The translations under genes were made by a program, and so were the position numbers. Shown here one piece after another: positions 1 to 6,407 of a DNA stretch of 13,243 nucleotides (positions are counted from its first letter, which is position 1; each line of letters opens with the position of its first letter). The notes beneath the pieces are model-generated. The model saw only the letters and a program-made list of their open reading frames with translations. It made no database searches and was not told where the DNA came from. The DNA comes from CAZTLI01 sp964614375 (GTDB taxonomy: Bacteria > Chloroflexota > Anaerolineae > Aggregatilineales > Phototrophicaceae): NCBI GenBank assembly GCA_964614375.1, contig CAZTLI010000110.1, positions 1-13,243 of the forward strand, written 5' to 3'.

Positions 1-598
1 GTCCGCCGACATAATGGGTATAGAGCAGCAGTGCCAGCGCCAGGCCATAACCCAGCGTGCGGAGTCGGGTGGGACGGCGCAGCCACGCCACAAACGCCCA
101 CATGCACATGACAGACAACGCCAGCAGCAGGCTGTACATGCGGGCTTCGCGCGTGTAATAGACGAAGAATCCCGCTGTGCCCAGAATCACCACCGCCACC
201 AGCCCGGTTTTGTGGTCGAACAGCATCTTGCCGAGTGTATAGGTCGCTGCCAGCGCCGGCAGTGCCAGCAGTGCCGATAGCAAGCGCACCATGAACACCC
301 CTTCGCCAAAAGCCAGCGTCCAGCCATCCAGCAGCAGATAATACAGCGGCGGATGCACATCCAGTTCTATCACAAGCGACAGCGCGCCCGTGATACTGCC
401 GCGCACATAGCTGAGGGTCTCGCCGATGGATGTGGGCGGGCGCGCCGCATCATAGACTGTCCAGACCGACCAGCCTTCGTCATACCACAAACTTTCGGCG
501 TCCAGATGATAGACCGCGATGAACAGCACGACGAGGATGAGCAAGGTGAGCAGCAGGTGATGGCGCAGGCGGGTTGTGGGCATTCGGGCTTCTTTCAT
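1..598 (-). CDS. GT39-type (ArnT/PMT-like) membrane glycosyltransferase, N-terminal part
   Basis: The frame stays open on the minus strand from an ATG at 598 (a second ATG lies at 583) to the window edge, giving about 199 residues; the C-terminus lies outside. A hydrophobic segment spans residues 15-31. It is followed by the acidic loop motif LWYDEGWSVW (37-46, with D40 and E41), which matches the catalytic acidic site in the first external loop of GT-C glycosyltransferases of the GT39/PMT_2 type. HPPLYYLLL (82-90) and YYTREARMYSLLL (147-159), flanked by further membrane helices, are also typical of these proteins. Such enzymes transfer sugars from polyprenyl-phosphate donors on the outer face of the membrane; the acceptor here cannot be read. 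No clear Shine-Dalgarno was seen at either start. Family call is confident, exact start is not. Confidence 0.85.
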   Translation of the reverse strand, partial: MKEARMPTTRLRHHLLLTLLILVVLFIAVYHLDAESLWYDEGWSVWTVYDAARPPTSIGETLSYVRGSITGALSLVIELDVHPPLYYLLLDGWTLAFGEGVFMVRLLSALLALPALAATYTLGKMLFDHKTGLVAVVILGTAGFFVYYTREARMYSLLLALSVMCMWAFVAWLRRPTRLRTLGYGLALALLLYTHYVGG

Positions 599-751
599 CA
601 ACAGGATGATGGTAGGCCCCTGTATGTTACCGCGTTTTGCGCTAGACCTGAATGATGCAATCTGGCGATAACCGAAACGGGTATGACGTTGAAGCGCTAT
701 TGTGCTGGCAGCAGTGTAACCGCGGATAAGAGCGCATCCGGGGTCGTAACG

Positions 752-1207
752 CTATCGCGGCTTAATCGGGAGACACAGCTTGAAACGCCATTCACTAAGC
801 GGATGATCGTCCAGTACGTCGAGATATTCTTCCAAACCCGGATGGTCAACAAATTCGTATTCGCTGTCCTTGCACCACTGCGCCAACTGCTCCCAGCTTG
901 TACTGATTTGCTCTACTCCCCGAACTTCCATCACAGCGAACACGCCGCCGGGAAATTCTGTGATTCCGACGATGCCGGAGGGTTGAACATGCCGCTCGAC
1001 AGTTAACCAGGTGGTGTAGGTGTGATGTGGATGGGGTTTGCAGTTGTCATACCCGAAGAAACGAAATGGTTGATTTAGCAAACCCTTCGGACGTGCCCAA
1101 TCGAGCATGGCTTTAATCGCCTTTTGTTCTGGTGATTGACCGGTAATCGCGATGGTTGCCGCGCGCAATGCTTCGATTTTTTCGATTTGTATAGTCAATT
1201 CACGCAT
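752..1207 (-). CDS. GyrI-like / AraC effector-binding-domain protein
   Basis: This 151-residue protein matches the standalone GyrI-like small-molecule-binding family (the effector domain of AraC/MerR-type regulators without a DNA-binding domain). Family features visible: the N-terminal strand ending in LRAATIAITG (14-23), AMLDWARPKGL (33-43), RFFGYDNCKPHP (49-60), the core EFPGGVFAVMEVRG (84-97), SWEQLAQWC (104-112), and the late acidic LEEYLDV (125-131), which supplies the ligand-facing Glu in relatives. The length equals one such domain. Start at 1207 is supported by GGTAGGGA about 6 nt upstream. The family includes binding and sometimes hydrolytic proteins for hydrophobic small molecules and gyrase-inhibitor-like proteins; the ligand here is unknown. 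The neighbouring glycosyltransferase lies 150 nt downstream on the same strand, so co-transcription is possible but not shown. Confidence 0.8.
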   Translation of the reverse strand: MRELTIQIEKIEALRAATIAITGQSPEQKAIKAMLDWARPKGLLNQPFRFFGYDNCKPHPHHTYTTWLTVERHVQPSGIVGITEFPGGVFAVMEVRGVEQISTSWEQLAQWCKDSEYEFVDHPGLEEYLDVLDDHPLSEWRFKLCLPIKPR

Positions 1208-1248
1208 AATATTCCCTACCTTCAGAGGCGCGAGTAGCGTCTAAACTA

Positions 1249-1277
1249 AGTATAGCACCATTTTTCACAAACAAATC
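1249..1277 (-). promoter_or_regulatory. candidate promoter for the GyrI-like gene
   Basis: On the minus strand a good -10 hexamer TATACT lies at 1254-1249, about 40 nt before the ATG at 1207. The -35 region is weak: TTGTTT with only a 14-nt spacer, or ATTTGT with 16. Position fits the gene, but the call rests mainly on the -10. Confidence 0.3.
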
Positions 1278-1470
1278 CCGATTCAGTGGGCTGGTGGGTC
1301 GGAAAGTGCTCTGCTGGTGTTATCCTCAAAGCGTCAAATTTCCCCCAATTGCCAATCTCAACCTGAATAACAGGTTATTACGGTATTCGTACAGCATTCA
1401 TACGGGTTTATGTCCTGATTCGCTTGAATCTCACCCCCAGATAAGGGTTAATAGTACAAAGGAGAACACT

Positions 1471-1512
1471 GTGGAGGGGACAGCACACTCCTTACACCCT
1501 GCACACTGGTGA
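1471..1512 (+). CDS. putative 13-residue leader peptide, coupled to the next gene
   Basis: A consensus-like Shine-Dalgarno AAAGGAG (1458-1464) sits 6 nt before a GTG at 1471. The frame runs 13 codons (MEGTAHSLHPAHW) and stops with TGA at 1510-1512. That stop overlaps the GTG start of the following 205-aa gene (GTG at 1509-1511), the classical arrangement for translational coupling. The following gene has no good Shine-Dalgarno of its own. Three of the 13 residues are His and the last is Trp; whether that matters is unknown. The same frame is open back to 1294, but this SD/GTG pair is the only well-placed start in it. It could be a leader peptide regulating the next gene or simply a way of recruiting ribosomes. 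No clear promoter was found upstream. Confidence 0.4.
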   Translation: MEGTAHSLHPAHW

Positions 1513-2126
1513 AGAAGGAGTCAGGCGGCAGTCAAACGCCAAATCGCATGTTAATCAACATAGCCCACGACAGATACAGTAAAATCACCCGGCAGAAGGC
1601 GCTGACGGTTTTAGAAAGTGCCGACATCAAGCCAGACAAATTCACCGCGCATCGTGACCGCACCTTCACCGCGCAGTATTTGCGTGACCGCATTGATTTA
1701 TTTAAGTCCAATAAATATGAGGAACAGATGGAAATCGCGGCGGACAATGCCGTTGCGATTTTCAAGCGTCCCAATAAGCGTATGGACAGGGGCAAGTATG
1801 TGTCGCTGCGGTTTGGTTTCGCGGCGATGGAACGGCTCGGCTTGCACGGTATCCATCTGAAAGCCGATGGCACTGCCAACGATGAAGCGGTCAAAGCGAC
1901 CAACGGCAATGGAAAGGCTGCGCCCGATGCCGAAAAAGGCGATGTCGCGCTGTTGTTCACGCTGGTCGGCGCGGCGCGCGATATGCGCCAACTGGTGACA
2001 TACATCCGCGAATCAATCGACGACGAGAAAAAAGCGGCTCATGCGCGTGTGTCGCTCGATGAATTGCAGAAATTGGTCAACACCGTGACCGATGGCCTGC
2101 ACAAATTGGTCAAACCGCAAGAATAG
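1509..2126 (+). CDS. conserved-looking hypothetical protein, 205 aa
   Basis: I do not recognise this protein. It is soluble, highly charged and mostly helical in appearance, with no signal peptide or membrane segment. The N-terminal half is basic (HDRYSKITRQKA, HRDRTFTAQYLRDRIDLFKSNKY). A low-complexity, probably disordered linker rich in Asn/Gly/Ala/Asp follows at about residues 120-145. The C-terminal third (LLFTLVGAARDMRQLVTYIRESIDDEKK to the end) looks like two or three helices with heptad-like spacing. The GTG at 1509 is chosen because it overlaps the stop of a leader peptide with a strong Shine-Dalgarno; the alternative ATG at 1548 has no ribosome binding site. A strong terminator follows 22 nt after the stop, so this is the last gene of its unit. 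Coding status is well supported by length and the flanking signals. Confidence 0.6.
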   Translation: MKKESGGSQTPNRMLINIAHDRYSKITRQKALTVLESADIKPDKFTAHRDRTFTAQYLRDRIDLFKSNKYEEQMEIAADNAVAIFKRPNKRMDRGKYVSLRFGFAAMERLGLHGIHLKADGTANDEAVKATNGNGKAAPDAEKGDVALLFTLVGAARDMRQLVTYIRESIDDEKKAAHARVSLDELQKLVNTVTDGLHKLVKPQE

Positions 2127-2148
2127 GATTCACTGCTTGCATTGGTTG

Positions 2149-2174
2149 CAGGGTGCAGATGCGCCCTGTTTTTT
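2149..2174 (+). terminator. intrinsic terminator of the 1471-2126 unit
   Basis: CAGGGTGC (2149-2156) pairs with GCGCCCTG (2161-2168): eight base pairs with one G-U, loop AGAT, followed directly by six T. It ends the plus-strand unit. On the minus strand the same hairpin lies just past the end of the 2188-2400 gene but has no downstream T-run, so it should act mainly in the plus direction. Confidence 0.85.
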
Positions 2175-2187
2175 GATTCTATAGGGT

Positions 2188-2400
2188 TTAATGGTTGATA
2201 TGCAATTCTTTCGCGCGCGATACCGCTCTATCCAGCGACGGGTGAACGCTATCTATCCCGGTTGATTGGGTGTGTGCCACTGCAAACTTTTGGGCTTTAC
2301 CCAGCTTATGCAGCGCCTTGTTCACCACGACGGTAATGTCCCCTGTTTGTTGGATGTGTGTCACGCCCGTTTTATCCAGATTACACTTCTCACAAAACAT
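2188..2400 (-). CDS. small hypothetical protein with N-terminal CxxC
   Basis: A 70-residue protein starting MFCEKCNLDKTG, so a CxxC pair sits at Cys3 and Cys6; no second Cys pair exists, so a complete zinc ribbon is not present within one chain. The remainder is a short mixed sequence with an HKLGKAQKFAVAH stretch and a basic/acidic C-terminal helix (SLDRAVSRAKELH). Start is well supported: a perfect AGGAGG lies 7 nt before the ATG at 2400. It follows the 2445-2741 gene on the same strand by 44 nt, so the two are probably one operon. Family not recognised. Metal binding or dimerisation through the CxxC is possible but only inferred. Confidence 0.6.
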   Translation of the reverse strand: MFCEKCNLDKTGVTHIQQTGDITVVVNKALHKLGKAQKFAVAHTQSTGIDSVHPSLDRAVSRAKELHINH

Positions 2401-2444
2401 CGTTCATCCTCCTGTTTAATTATTCGCTTTTCGATCAAGCTGCC

Positions 2445-2741
2445 TCATTCAAGTGGCGCATCTACTGTCATCTGCCGGTACGTCACCAGCAGTTCAACCC
2501 ACGCCTCATCTACTTGCGGGCGATGGATTTCCCATTCACCATCAGCAGCGAGCAGGACTCTACCCAGCTTGTCCCAGGCGGTGTATTCCTTCAGACGCAA
2601 ATTCGCCATACCCTCTGTCGGATTGCCGTCCGATAGATTGGCGGCGGTTAACACGACGCTGTTTTCCAGCAGGTCGATCTCTATTTTCATATCATGCAGA
2701 TAACCGAACATCTTCTCTGCATAACAATTTCTGATTCGCAT
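2445..2741 (-). CDS. small hypothetical protein, 98 aa, first gene of a two-gene operon
   Basis: Translation from ATG 2741 (MRIRNCYAEKMFGYL...) is chosen over the upstream ATG at 2768 because AAAGGAG sits 8 nt before it. The protein is acidic and soluble, with alternating strand-like segments (MKIEIDLLENSVVLTAANL, NLRLKEYTAWDKLGRVLLAADGEWEI, AWVELLVTYRQMTV), suggesting a small beta-rich domain. There is no signal peptide or membrane segment. I do not recognise the family. The next gene, with the CxxC motif, follows after 44 nt. Upstream on the same strand lies an unusually long gene-free, inverted-repeat-rich stretch that may be its leader. Confidence 0.6.
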   Translation of the reverse strand: MRIRNCYAEKMFGYLHDMKIEIDLLENSVVLTAANLSDGNPTEGMANLRLKEYTAWDKLGRVLLAADGEWEIHRPQVDEAWVELLVTYRQMTVDAPLE

Positions 2742-2768
2742 GGTTATGCTCCTTTCGTGGTGTGTCAT

Positions 2769-3159
2769 TTTTTATGAACGTTAAACCGACACTGCCTGGC
2801 TGCGCGTGTGGGACGAATAGCAGGGGTAGTGATCGAATGCTGTGGAGCGATTACTACGAATGAATATGGCTTGAATGTGACCGCTGCGGATTAGGATGAT
2901 ATATGAAGGGTCAAGCGGATTGGTCACACAGACCAATGTGAGATAAGGTGTGACTGTTGATTCATTGGTGTAATGCCAAAAGCACGATTTCCGCACGCCA
3001 ACTTTATATTATCGTATAAAATCTCACCAGCCCCGTCAATATTCTGGCGTTATTCCAACTCTATTCTTATATCAGTGGGAATCTGGCGTTGAAATTTAGC
3101 GTAATAGAGCTATTGTTTGTAATCCGGTACTAATCTGGTGGATGGCAGTCCAAGATTAC
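2769..3159. other. gene-free stretch with several inverted repeats
   Basis: No convincing gene lies here on either strand; a 71-codon open frame on the minus strand (2781-2996) has no Shine-Dalgarno and an irregular composition. The stretch contains (1) GTAGTGATCG (2826-2835) facing CGATTACTAC (2848-2857), nine of ten pairs; (2) ATTGGTC (2919-2925) facing GACCAAT (2931-2937), perfect; (3) GTCACAC (2923-2929) facing GTGTGAC (2948-2954), perfect; and (4) TGTGACC (2876-2882) facing GGTCACA (2922-2928), perfect. Pairings 2, 3 and 4 share the segment around 2922-2929 and exclude one another. It also holds two TCTGGCGTT copies 39 nt apart (3043 and 3082). Confidence 0.5.
3011..3039 (-). promoter_or_regulatory. 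candidate promoter with long leader upstream of the 2741-2188 operon
   Basis: On the minus strand TTGACG (3039-3034, five of six to consensus) is followed after 17 nt by TACGAT (3016-3011, four of six). Transcription would start near 3004 and run about 263 nt through the inverted-repeat region before the Shine-Dalgarno of the 2445-2741 gene. No closer promoter of similar quality was found. Confidence 0.35.
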
Positions 3160-3573
3160 TCACTCACTGGCAGAGAGGTCTCCGGGCGTAACAGTAAATC
3201 CCCGCTGGGATAGGATTGCCGCCGCTTCAGATTTTCTGAGCATCAATCGCTGTCCGCGTTCGACCAGTTGTGATAGTTCTTCGTATTCATCTGGCGTGAT
3301 AGTGCCGTCTGAATTCTTGTCCATCAGGTCTTGCATCCGTGTTTTTGTGGCATTTGGCAATTGTTCACGAGCAATAGTCCACAGCGCATCATGCGATAAT
3401 TGGTGCAACGCGGCGAGTTCGGCCTCTTCGTCTTCGGGCAAGTCAGGCACTGGTGCAGAAAACGCCCGCAAATAATTCACCAATACGTGTTCGACCGACT
3501 GTGCGGTCTCCTCAGCGCGCTTTTGAGCACGGGTATACACATCCTCTGGTATTGTGAGTGTGTGATTGTTCAT
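3160..3573 (-). CDS. RHH-like small protein with an EF-hand-type loop
   Basis: A 137-residue soluble protein. Residues 5-37 (a short strand TLTIP followed by VYTRAQKRAEETAQSVEHVL) read like the ribbon-helix-helix N-terminus of antitoxin-type proteins that bind DNA as dimers. Residues 48-70 are acidic/helical. Residues 85-96, DKNSDGTITPDE, fit the canonical 12-residue EF-hand loop (D1, N3, D5, G6, I8, T9, E12) between two helices. From memory of the family, related proteins (often beside an HNH-nuclease gene) carry a loop of the type N-R-E-G-T/Q-L-T-x-x-E at this place, so calcium binding may be coincidental. The C-terminal LRKSEAAAILSQRG also fits that family. No HNH or toxin partner is seen downstream. 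Start at 3573 is backed by GCGAGGT about 8 nt upstream. It is divergent from the GNAT gene at 3713. Confidence 0.65.
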   Translation of the reverse strand: MNNHTLTIPEDVYTRAQKRAEETAQSVEHVLVNYLRAFSAPVPDLPEDEEAELAALHQLSHDALWTIAREQLPNATKTRMQDLMDKNSDGTITPDEYEELSQLVERGQRLMLRKSEAAAILSQRGFTVTPGDLSASE

Positions 3574-3659
3574 GTGCTTGTACCTCGCTACGTGTAATGA
3601 TGATTCTACTGAAATAACCAGAAAAACGAAACTGCCTGATGTATGCTAAATCAACCTCA

Positions 3660-3678
3660 ACATTGTACAATCCAATGT
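3660..3678. repeat. inverted repeat in the divergent 3573/3713 spacer
   Basis: ACATTG (3660-3665) faces CAATGT (3673-3678), and a perfect 10-nt palindrome ATTGTACAAT (3662-3671) overlaps it. The site lies 35 nt before the GNAT start and 87 nt before the RHH-like start, where an operator for either gene could sit. The RHH-like protein could be the binder, but nothing shows that. Confidence 0.3.
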
Positions 3679-3712
3679 GTGACGTTTTGCGCCATGGTTC
3701 ACAGGACACACT

Positions 3713-4246
3713 ATGACCCAACCACCTGCCGACTATAGCTTGCGCGAGGCCAGGCCCGATGATGCAGCCGCATTGGGCGCATACCGCCGCGCGATAGCCG
3801 ATGAACCCCATAACAATATTACATGGTCGCCGGGTGAATATCAGCGCACGGTTGACGAAGAACGGGAACGCATCGAACTCATCATAAAAATGCCAACGTC
3901 ACGCCTTATGCTGGCGGTGGCGGATGCGACGATAATCGGCATGTGTTCGGTGGTCGGCATTTCGCAGCGTCGGGCGACACAGCACGTCGTCGGGTTGGGG
4001 ATTGATGTGGCGCAGGGTTGGCGCGGATGTGGCGTGGGTTCGGCGCTGCTGCGCGATATGGTCGAATGGACGTACCTGCATCCGAAAATCCTCCGGCTCG
4101 AACTCGAAGTTTTCACGCGCAATACCCATGCCATCCACCTGTATAAAAAATTTGGCTTTGTCGAAGAGGGCATCCGTCGTAAAGCCTATTTTAAAGAGGG
4201 TGTCTATGTCGATTCGATGGTGATGTCGATTTTATTCGAGGGGTAA
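3713..4246 (+). CDS. GNAT-family N-acetyltransferase
   Basis: A 177-residue protein of normal single-domain GNAT length. YSLREARPDDAAALGAY (8-24) is the usual first strand and helix. AVADATIIGMCSV (68-80) is the central hairpin. Motif A reads GWRGCGVGSALL (102-113), giving the acetyl-CoA pyrophosphate loop R-x-x-G-x-G. Motif B is present as NTHAIHLYKKFGFVEEG followed by RRKAYFKEGVYVDSMVM, the ending seen in RimJ/RimL/SpeG-like members. It should transfer an acetyl group from acetyl-CoA to an amine in the cytoplasm; the substrate cannot be told. AGGA sits 7 nt before the ATG. No partner gene is obvious; the next plus-strand gene begins 72 nt downstream. Confidence 0.9.
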   Translation: MTQPPADYSLREARPDDAAALGAYRRAIADEPHNNITWSPGEYQRTVDEERERIELIIKMPTSRLMLAVADATIIGMCSVVGISQRRATQHVVGLGIDVAQGWRGCGVGSALLRDMVEWTYLHPKILRLELEVFTRNTHAIHLYKKFGFVEEGIRRKAYFKEGVYVDSMVMSILFEG

Positions 4247-4318
4247 TCACGAACGATACAACCTGCGCTGAAAAAACAGGTTTATACTGAAATCACAGAC
4301 GGATATGAGGGCAATCGC

Positions 4319-5314
4319 ATGACGATCAATACATTTATCGCAACACCGGGTAAAGGCATCGTCCGTTGTGAACAGAATCAATCCGGTGAATGGACGGTAG
4401 CGGCATTATTGACCGATTATGAGGTCGTGAGCATCGCGGTTACGCCACAGAATCCCGATGTCATGTTTATGGGCACACAGGGCAGCGGCGTATTACGCTC
4501 CAATGACCGGGGCAAGTCATGGCAGCCTGCTGGATTGGACGGCGAAATCGTCAAATCGCTGGCGGTGAGCCGCACCCAGCCGGATACGATCTATGCGGGC
4601 AGCAAACCCGTTGGGCTGTTTGTCAGTCATGATGGCGGTCAAAACTGGTCGGCGTGTGAGTCATTTCAGAAACGGCGGCAGTGGTGGTGGTTTACACCTG
4701 CCGAACGACCCTTCACTCAACCCTATGTGCTTGGTCTGGCAGTCTCGCCGCAAGACCCGAATACCGTGATTGCGGGCATCGAATATGGTGCGGTGCTGCG
4801 GAGTACGGACGGCGGCAAGACGTGGAGCAAACACTGCAAAGGCGCGAATCGCGACTGCCACATGCTGCATTTTCATGCCACACATGGCGATTGGGCCTAT
4901 CAGGGCAGCGGCGGCGGCGCTTACATCAGCAGAGATGCTGGCCTGACGTGGACAAAGCCAAAGGGGTTGCTCAAGCGGTATGGTTGGGCAGTCGGCGCAG
5001 ACCCCGCCCAACCGGACATCTGGTACTGTGCAACCTCACCCGGCCCCGGCAATGCCCATGACACGGCTAGAGGCGATGCCCAGGCATATATTTATCGCAG
5101 CAAAGCGGGCGGAGAATGGGAACGGCTCTCTGGTGGACTGCCGCAGCCACTCAATTACATGCCCTATGCCTTCGTCACCGATGCAAACGCGCCCGGTCAT
5201 GTTTATGCCGGATTGACCAACGGCGACATCTGGCATTCCACTGATTATGGCGATTCCTGGGCGCAGCTCCCACTCAACGTCGGCAGCATCCACCGCGCTC
5301 TGATTGGTGTTTGA
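4319..5314 (+). CDS. BNR/sialidase-type repeat protein (beta-propeller)
   Basis: A 331-residue protein with repeated Asp-box motifs of the S-x-D-x-G-x-[TS]-W type: SNDRGKSW (61-68), SHDGGQNW (103-110), STDGGKTW (162-169), SRDAGLTW (204-211) and STDYGDSW (307-314), plus a degenerate YRSKAGGEW between the last two. Each is preceded by a strand such as LAVSPQDPNTVIAG, giving roughly six propeller blades. A WWWFTPAERPF insert (122-132) and the DCHMLHFHATHGDWAY segment are conserved-looking and belong to the family as I remember it. There is no signal peptide, so it is presumably cytoplasmic. No catalytic residues of true sialidases are evident; the propeller is probably a binding scaffold, and the ligand is unknown. 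GAGGG lies about 8 nt before the ATG. The nitrilase gene starts 25 nt after its stop, suggesting one operon. Confidence 0.8.
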   Translation: MTINTFIATPGKGIVRCEQNQSGEWTVAALLTDYEVVSIAVTPQNPDVMFMGTQGSGVLRSNDRGKSWQPAGLDGEIVKSLAVSRTQPDTIYAGSKPVGLFVSHDGGQNWSACESFQKRRQWWWFTPAERPFTQPYVLGLAVSPQDPNTVIAGIEYGAVLRSTDGGKTWSKHCKGANRDCHMLHFHATHGDWAYQGSGGGAYISRDAGLTWTKPKGLLKRYGWAVGADPAQPDIWYCATSPGPGNAHDTARGDAQAYIYRSKAGGEWERLSGGLPQPLNYMPYAFVTDANAPGHVYAGLTNGDIWHSTDYGDSWAQLPLNVGSIHRALIGV

Positions 5315-5339
5315 ATTGTAGAATGCAAAGGACATCCCC

Positions 5340-6275
5340 ATGCCCCCAACCCTACCCGCTGCGGTGATACAGGCGCGCCCGGTCTATTATGACCTTGCGG
5401 CGACGATGGAAAAGACGATTGCGCTGGTCGAGGAGGCCGCCACACAGGGCGCGCGCCTGATCGCATTGGGCGAAACGTGGCTGCCCGGTTATCCGGTGTG
5501 GTTGGATGTATGCCCGAATATGGGCTTGTGGGATCATGACCCGACGAAAACGGTATTCGCCCGTCTGCACGCCAACAGCATCAGCGTGCCCGGTCAGGAG
5601 ACAGCGACCCTGTGCCAGCTAGCGAAACGGCTGAATGTCGTCATCGTCATCGGCGTCAATGAGCGTGTCGAAAAAAGCGCCGGACATGGCACGATTTACA
5701 ATACGCTGCTGACCATCAACGCCGACGGGCACATCGCCAACCACCATCGCAAGCTGATGCCGACCTACACCGAGCGCATCGTGTGGGGACAGGGTGACGG
5801 CGCAGGACTGACCGCAGTCGATACTGTGGTCGGGCGTGTCGGCGGCTTGATTTGTTGGGAACACTGGATGCCTCTGGCACGTCAGGCGCTGCATAACAGC
5901 GGCGAACAGATTCACGTCGCGGTGTGGCCTACCGTCAAGGAGATGCTGCACATCGCCAGCCGACATTATGCCTTTGAGGGACGGACGTTCGTATTGGCGG
6001 CAGGCAGTATCCTTTACGCCAGCGATATACCGTCTGAACTGGATTTGCCGCAAGAATTGGCGGATGACCCCGACGCGCTGGTGATGAAGGGCGGCAGTGC
6101 CATCATCGCGCCGGACGGACGCTATCTGGCGGGGCCAGTCTACGATAAAGAGACCATCCTCACCGCCGAACTGGATTTGACCGACATCGTGAAAGAGCAA
6201 ATGGCGCTCGATGTCACCGGGCACTATCAGCGTATGGACGTGTTCGATTTTTCAGTGAATCACATGCGCCGATAG
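5340..6275 (+). CDS. nitrilase (carbon-nitrogen hydrolase family)
   Basis: A 311-residue enzyme with the full catalytic set of the nitrilase superfamily: Glu45 in LGETWLPGYP, Lys138 in HHRKLMPTYTER, and Cys172 in GGLICWEHWMPLAR, with the extra Glu145. The combination RKLMPTYTERIVWGQGDG plus CWEHWMPLAR is characteristic of the true nitrilase branch (nitrile to carboxylic acid plus ammonia) rather than amidases or cyanide hydratase; this is family knowledge, not proof of substrate. The chain begins directly with the first strand (PAAVIQARPVYYD) and covers the domain to GHYQRMDVFDF, at the short end for the family. AAAGGA sits 7 nt before the ATG at 5340. The enzyme should be cytoplasmic and may assemble into helical oligomers as relatives do. 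It follows the BNR-repeat gene closely. Confidence 0.9.
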   Translation: MPPTLPAAVIQARPVYYDLAATMEKTIALVEEAATQGARLIALGETWLPGYPVWLDVCPNMGLWDHDPTKTVFARLHANSISVPGQETATLCQLAKRLNVVIVIGVNERVEKSAGHGTIYNTLLTINADGHIANHHRKLMPTYTERIVWGQGDGAGLTAVDTVVGRVGGLICWEHWMPLARQALHNSGEQIHVAVWPTVKEMLHIASRHYAFEGRTFVLAAGSILYASDIPSELDLPQELADDPDALVMKGGSAIIAPDGRYLAGPVYDKETILTAELDLTDIVKEQMALDVTGHYQRMDVFDFSVNHMRR

Positions 6276-6343
6276 ATTTTTTCTGGTCACGTCTGCAACC
6301 CCGACCGGCGCTTGCACGTAAACATGAGAAAATAGCGGGCGCA

Positions 6344-6373
6344 TTGCCTTATGCCCGGAGAATCGCATACAAT
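6344..6373 (+). promoter_or_regulatory. sigma70-type promoter of the astacin operon
   Basis: TTGCCT (6344-6349) and TACAAT (6368-6373) are separated by 18 nt, four and five of six to consensus. Transcription would start about 30 nt before the ATG at 6408. A short dyad CGGGC (6336-6340) / GCCCG (6353-6357) brackets the -35 and could be an operator, but at five base pairs it is weak. Confidence 0.55.
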
Positions 6374-6407
6374 AGAAGTGTCGTAAGGGTAGTTAAAAGG
6401 TTGCGTT

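Noticed and set aside
14..655. Two plus-strand open frames (14-280, 353-655)
   Set aside because: They lie opposite the minus-strand glycosyltransferase, whose translation shows clear family motifs; the plus frames are Gln/Arg/His-rich shadow sequence.
1294..1470. Longer version of the leader-peptide frame
   Set aside because: The ATG at 1294 has no ribosome binding site and the translation has no protein-like character; only the part after the SD at 1458 is supported.
2781..2996. 71-codon minus-strand frame as a gene or degraded HNH partner of the RHH-like gene
   Set aside because: No Shine-Dalgarno, no HNH motif, irregular composition; inverted repeats fill the same region.
3043..3140. 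TCTGGCGTT repeats (3043, 3082, weaker at 3134)
   Set aside because: Unequal spacing (39 and 52 nt) and a decayed third copy; no CRISPR-like or iteron-like regularity.
3512..3811. 99-codon minus-strand frame
   Set aside because: It overlaps the starts of two better supported divergent genes and reads through their ribosome binding sites.
4260..4282. AACCTG / CAGGTT hairpin after the GNAT gene
   Set aside because: Only six base pairs, an 11-nt loop and three T; too weak to call a terminator.
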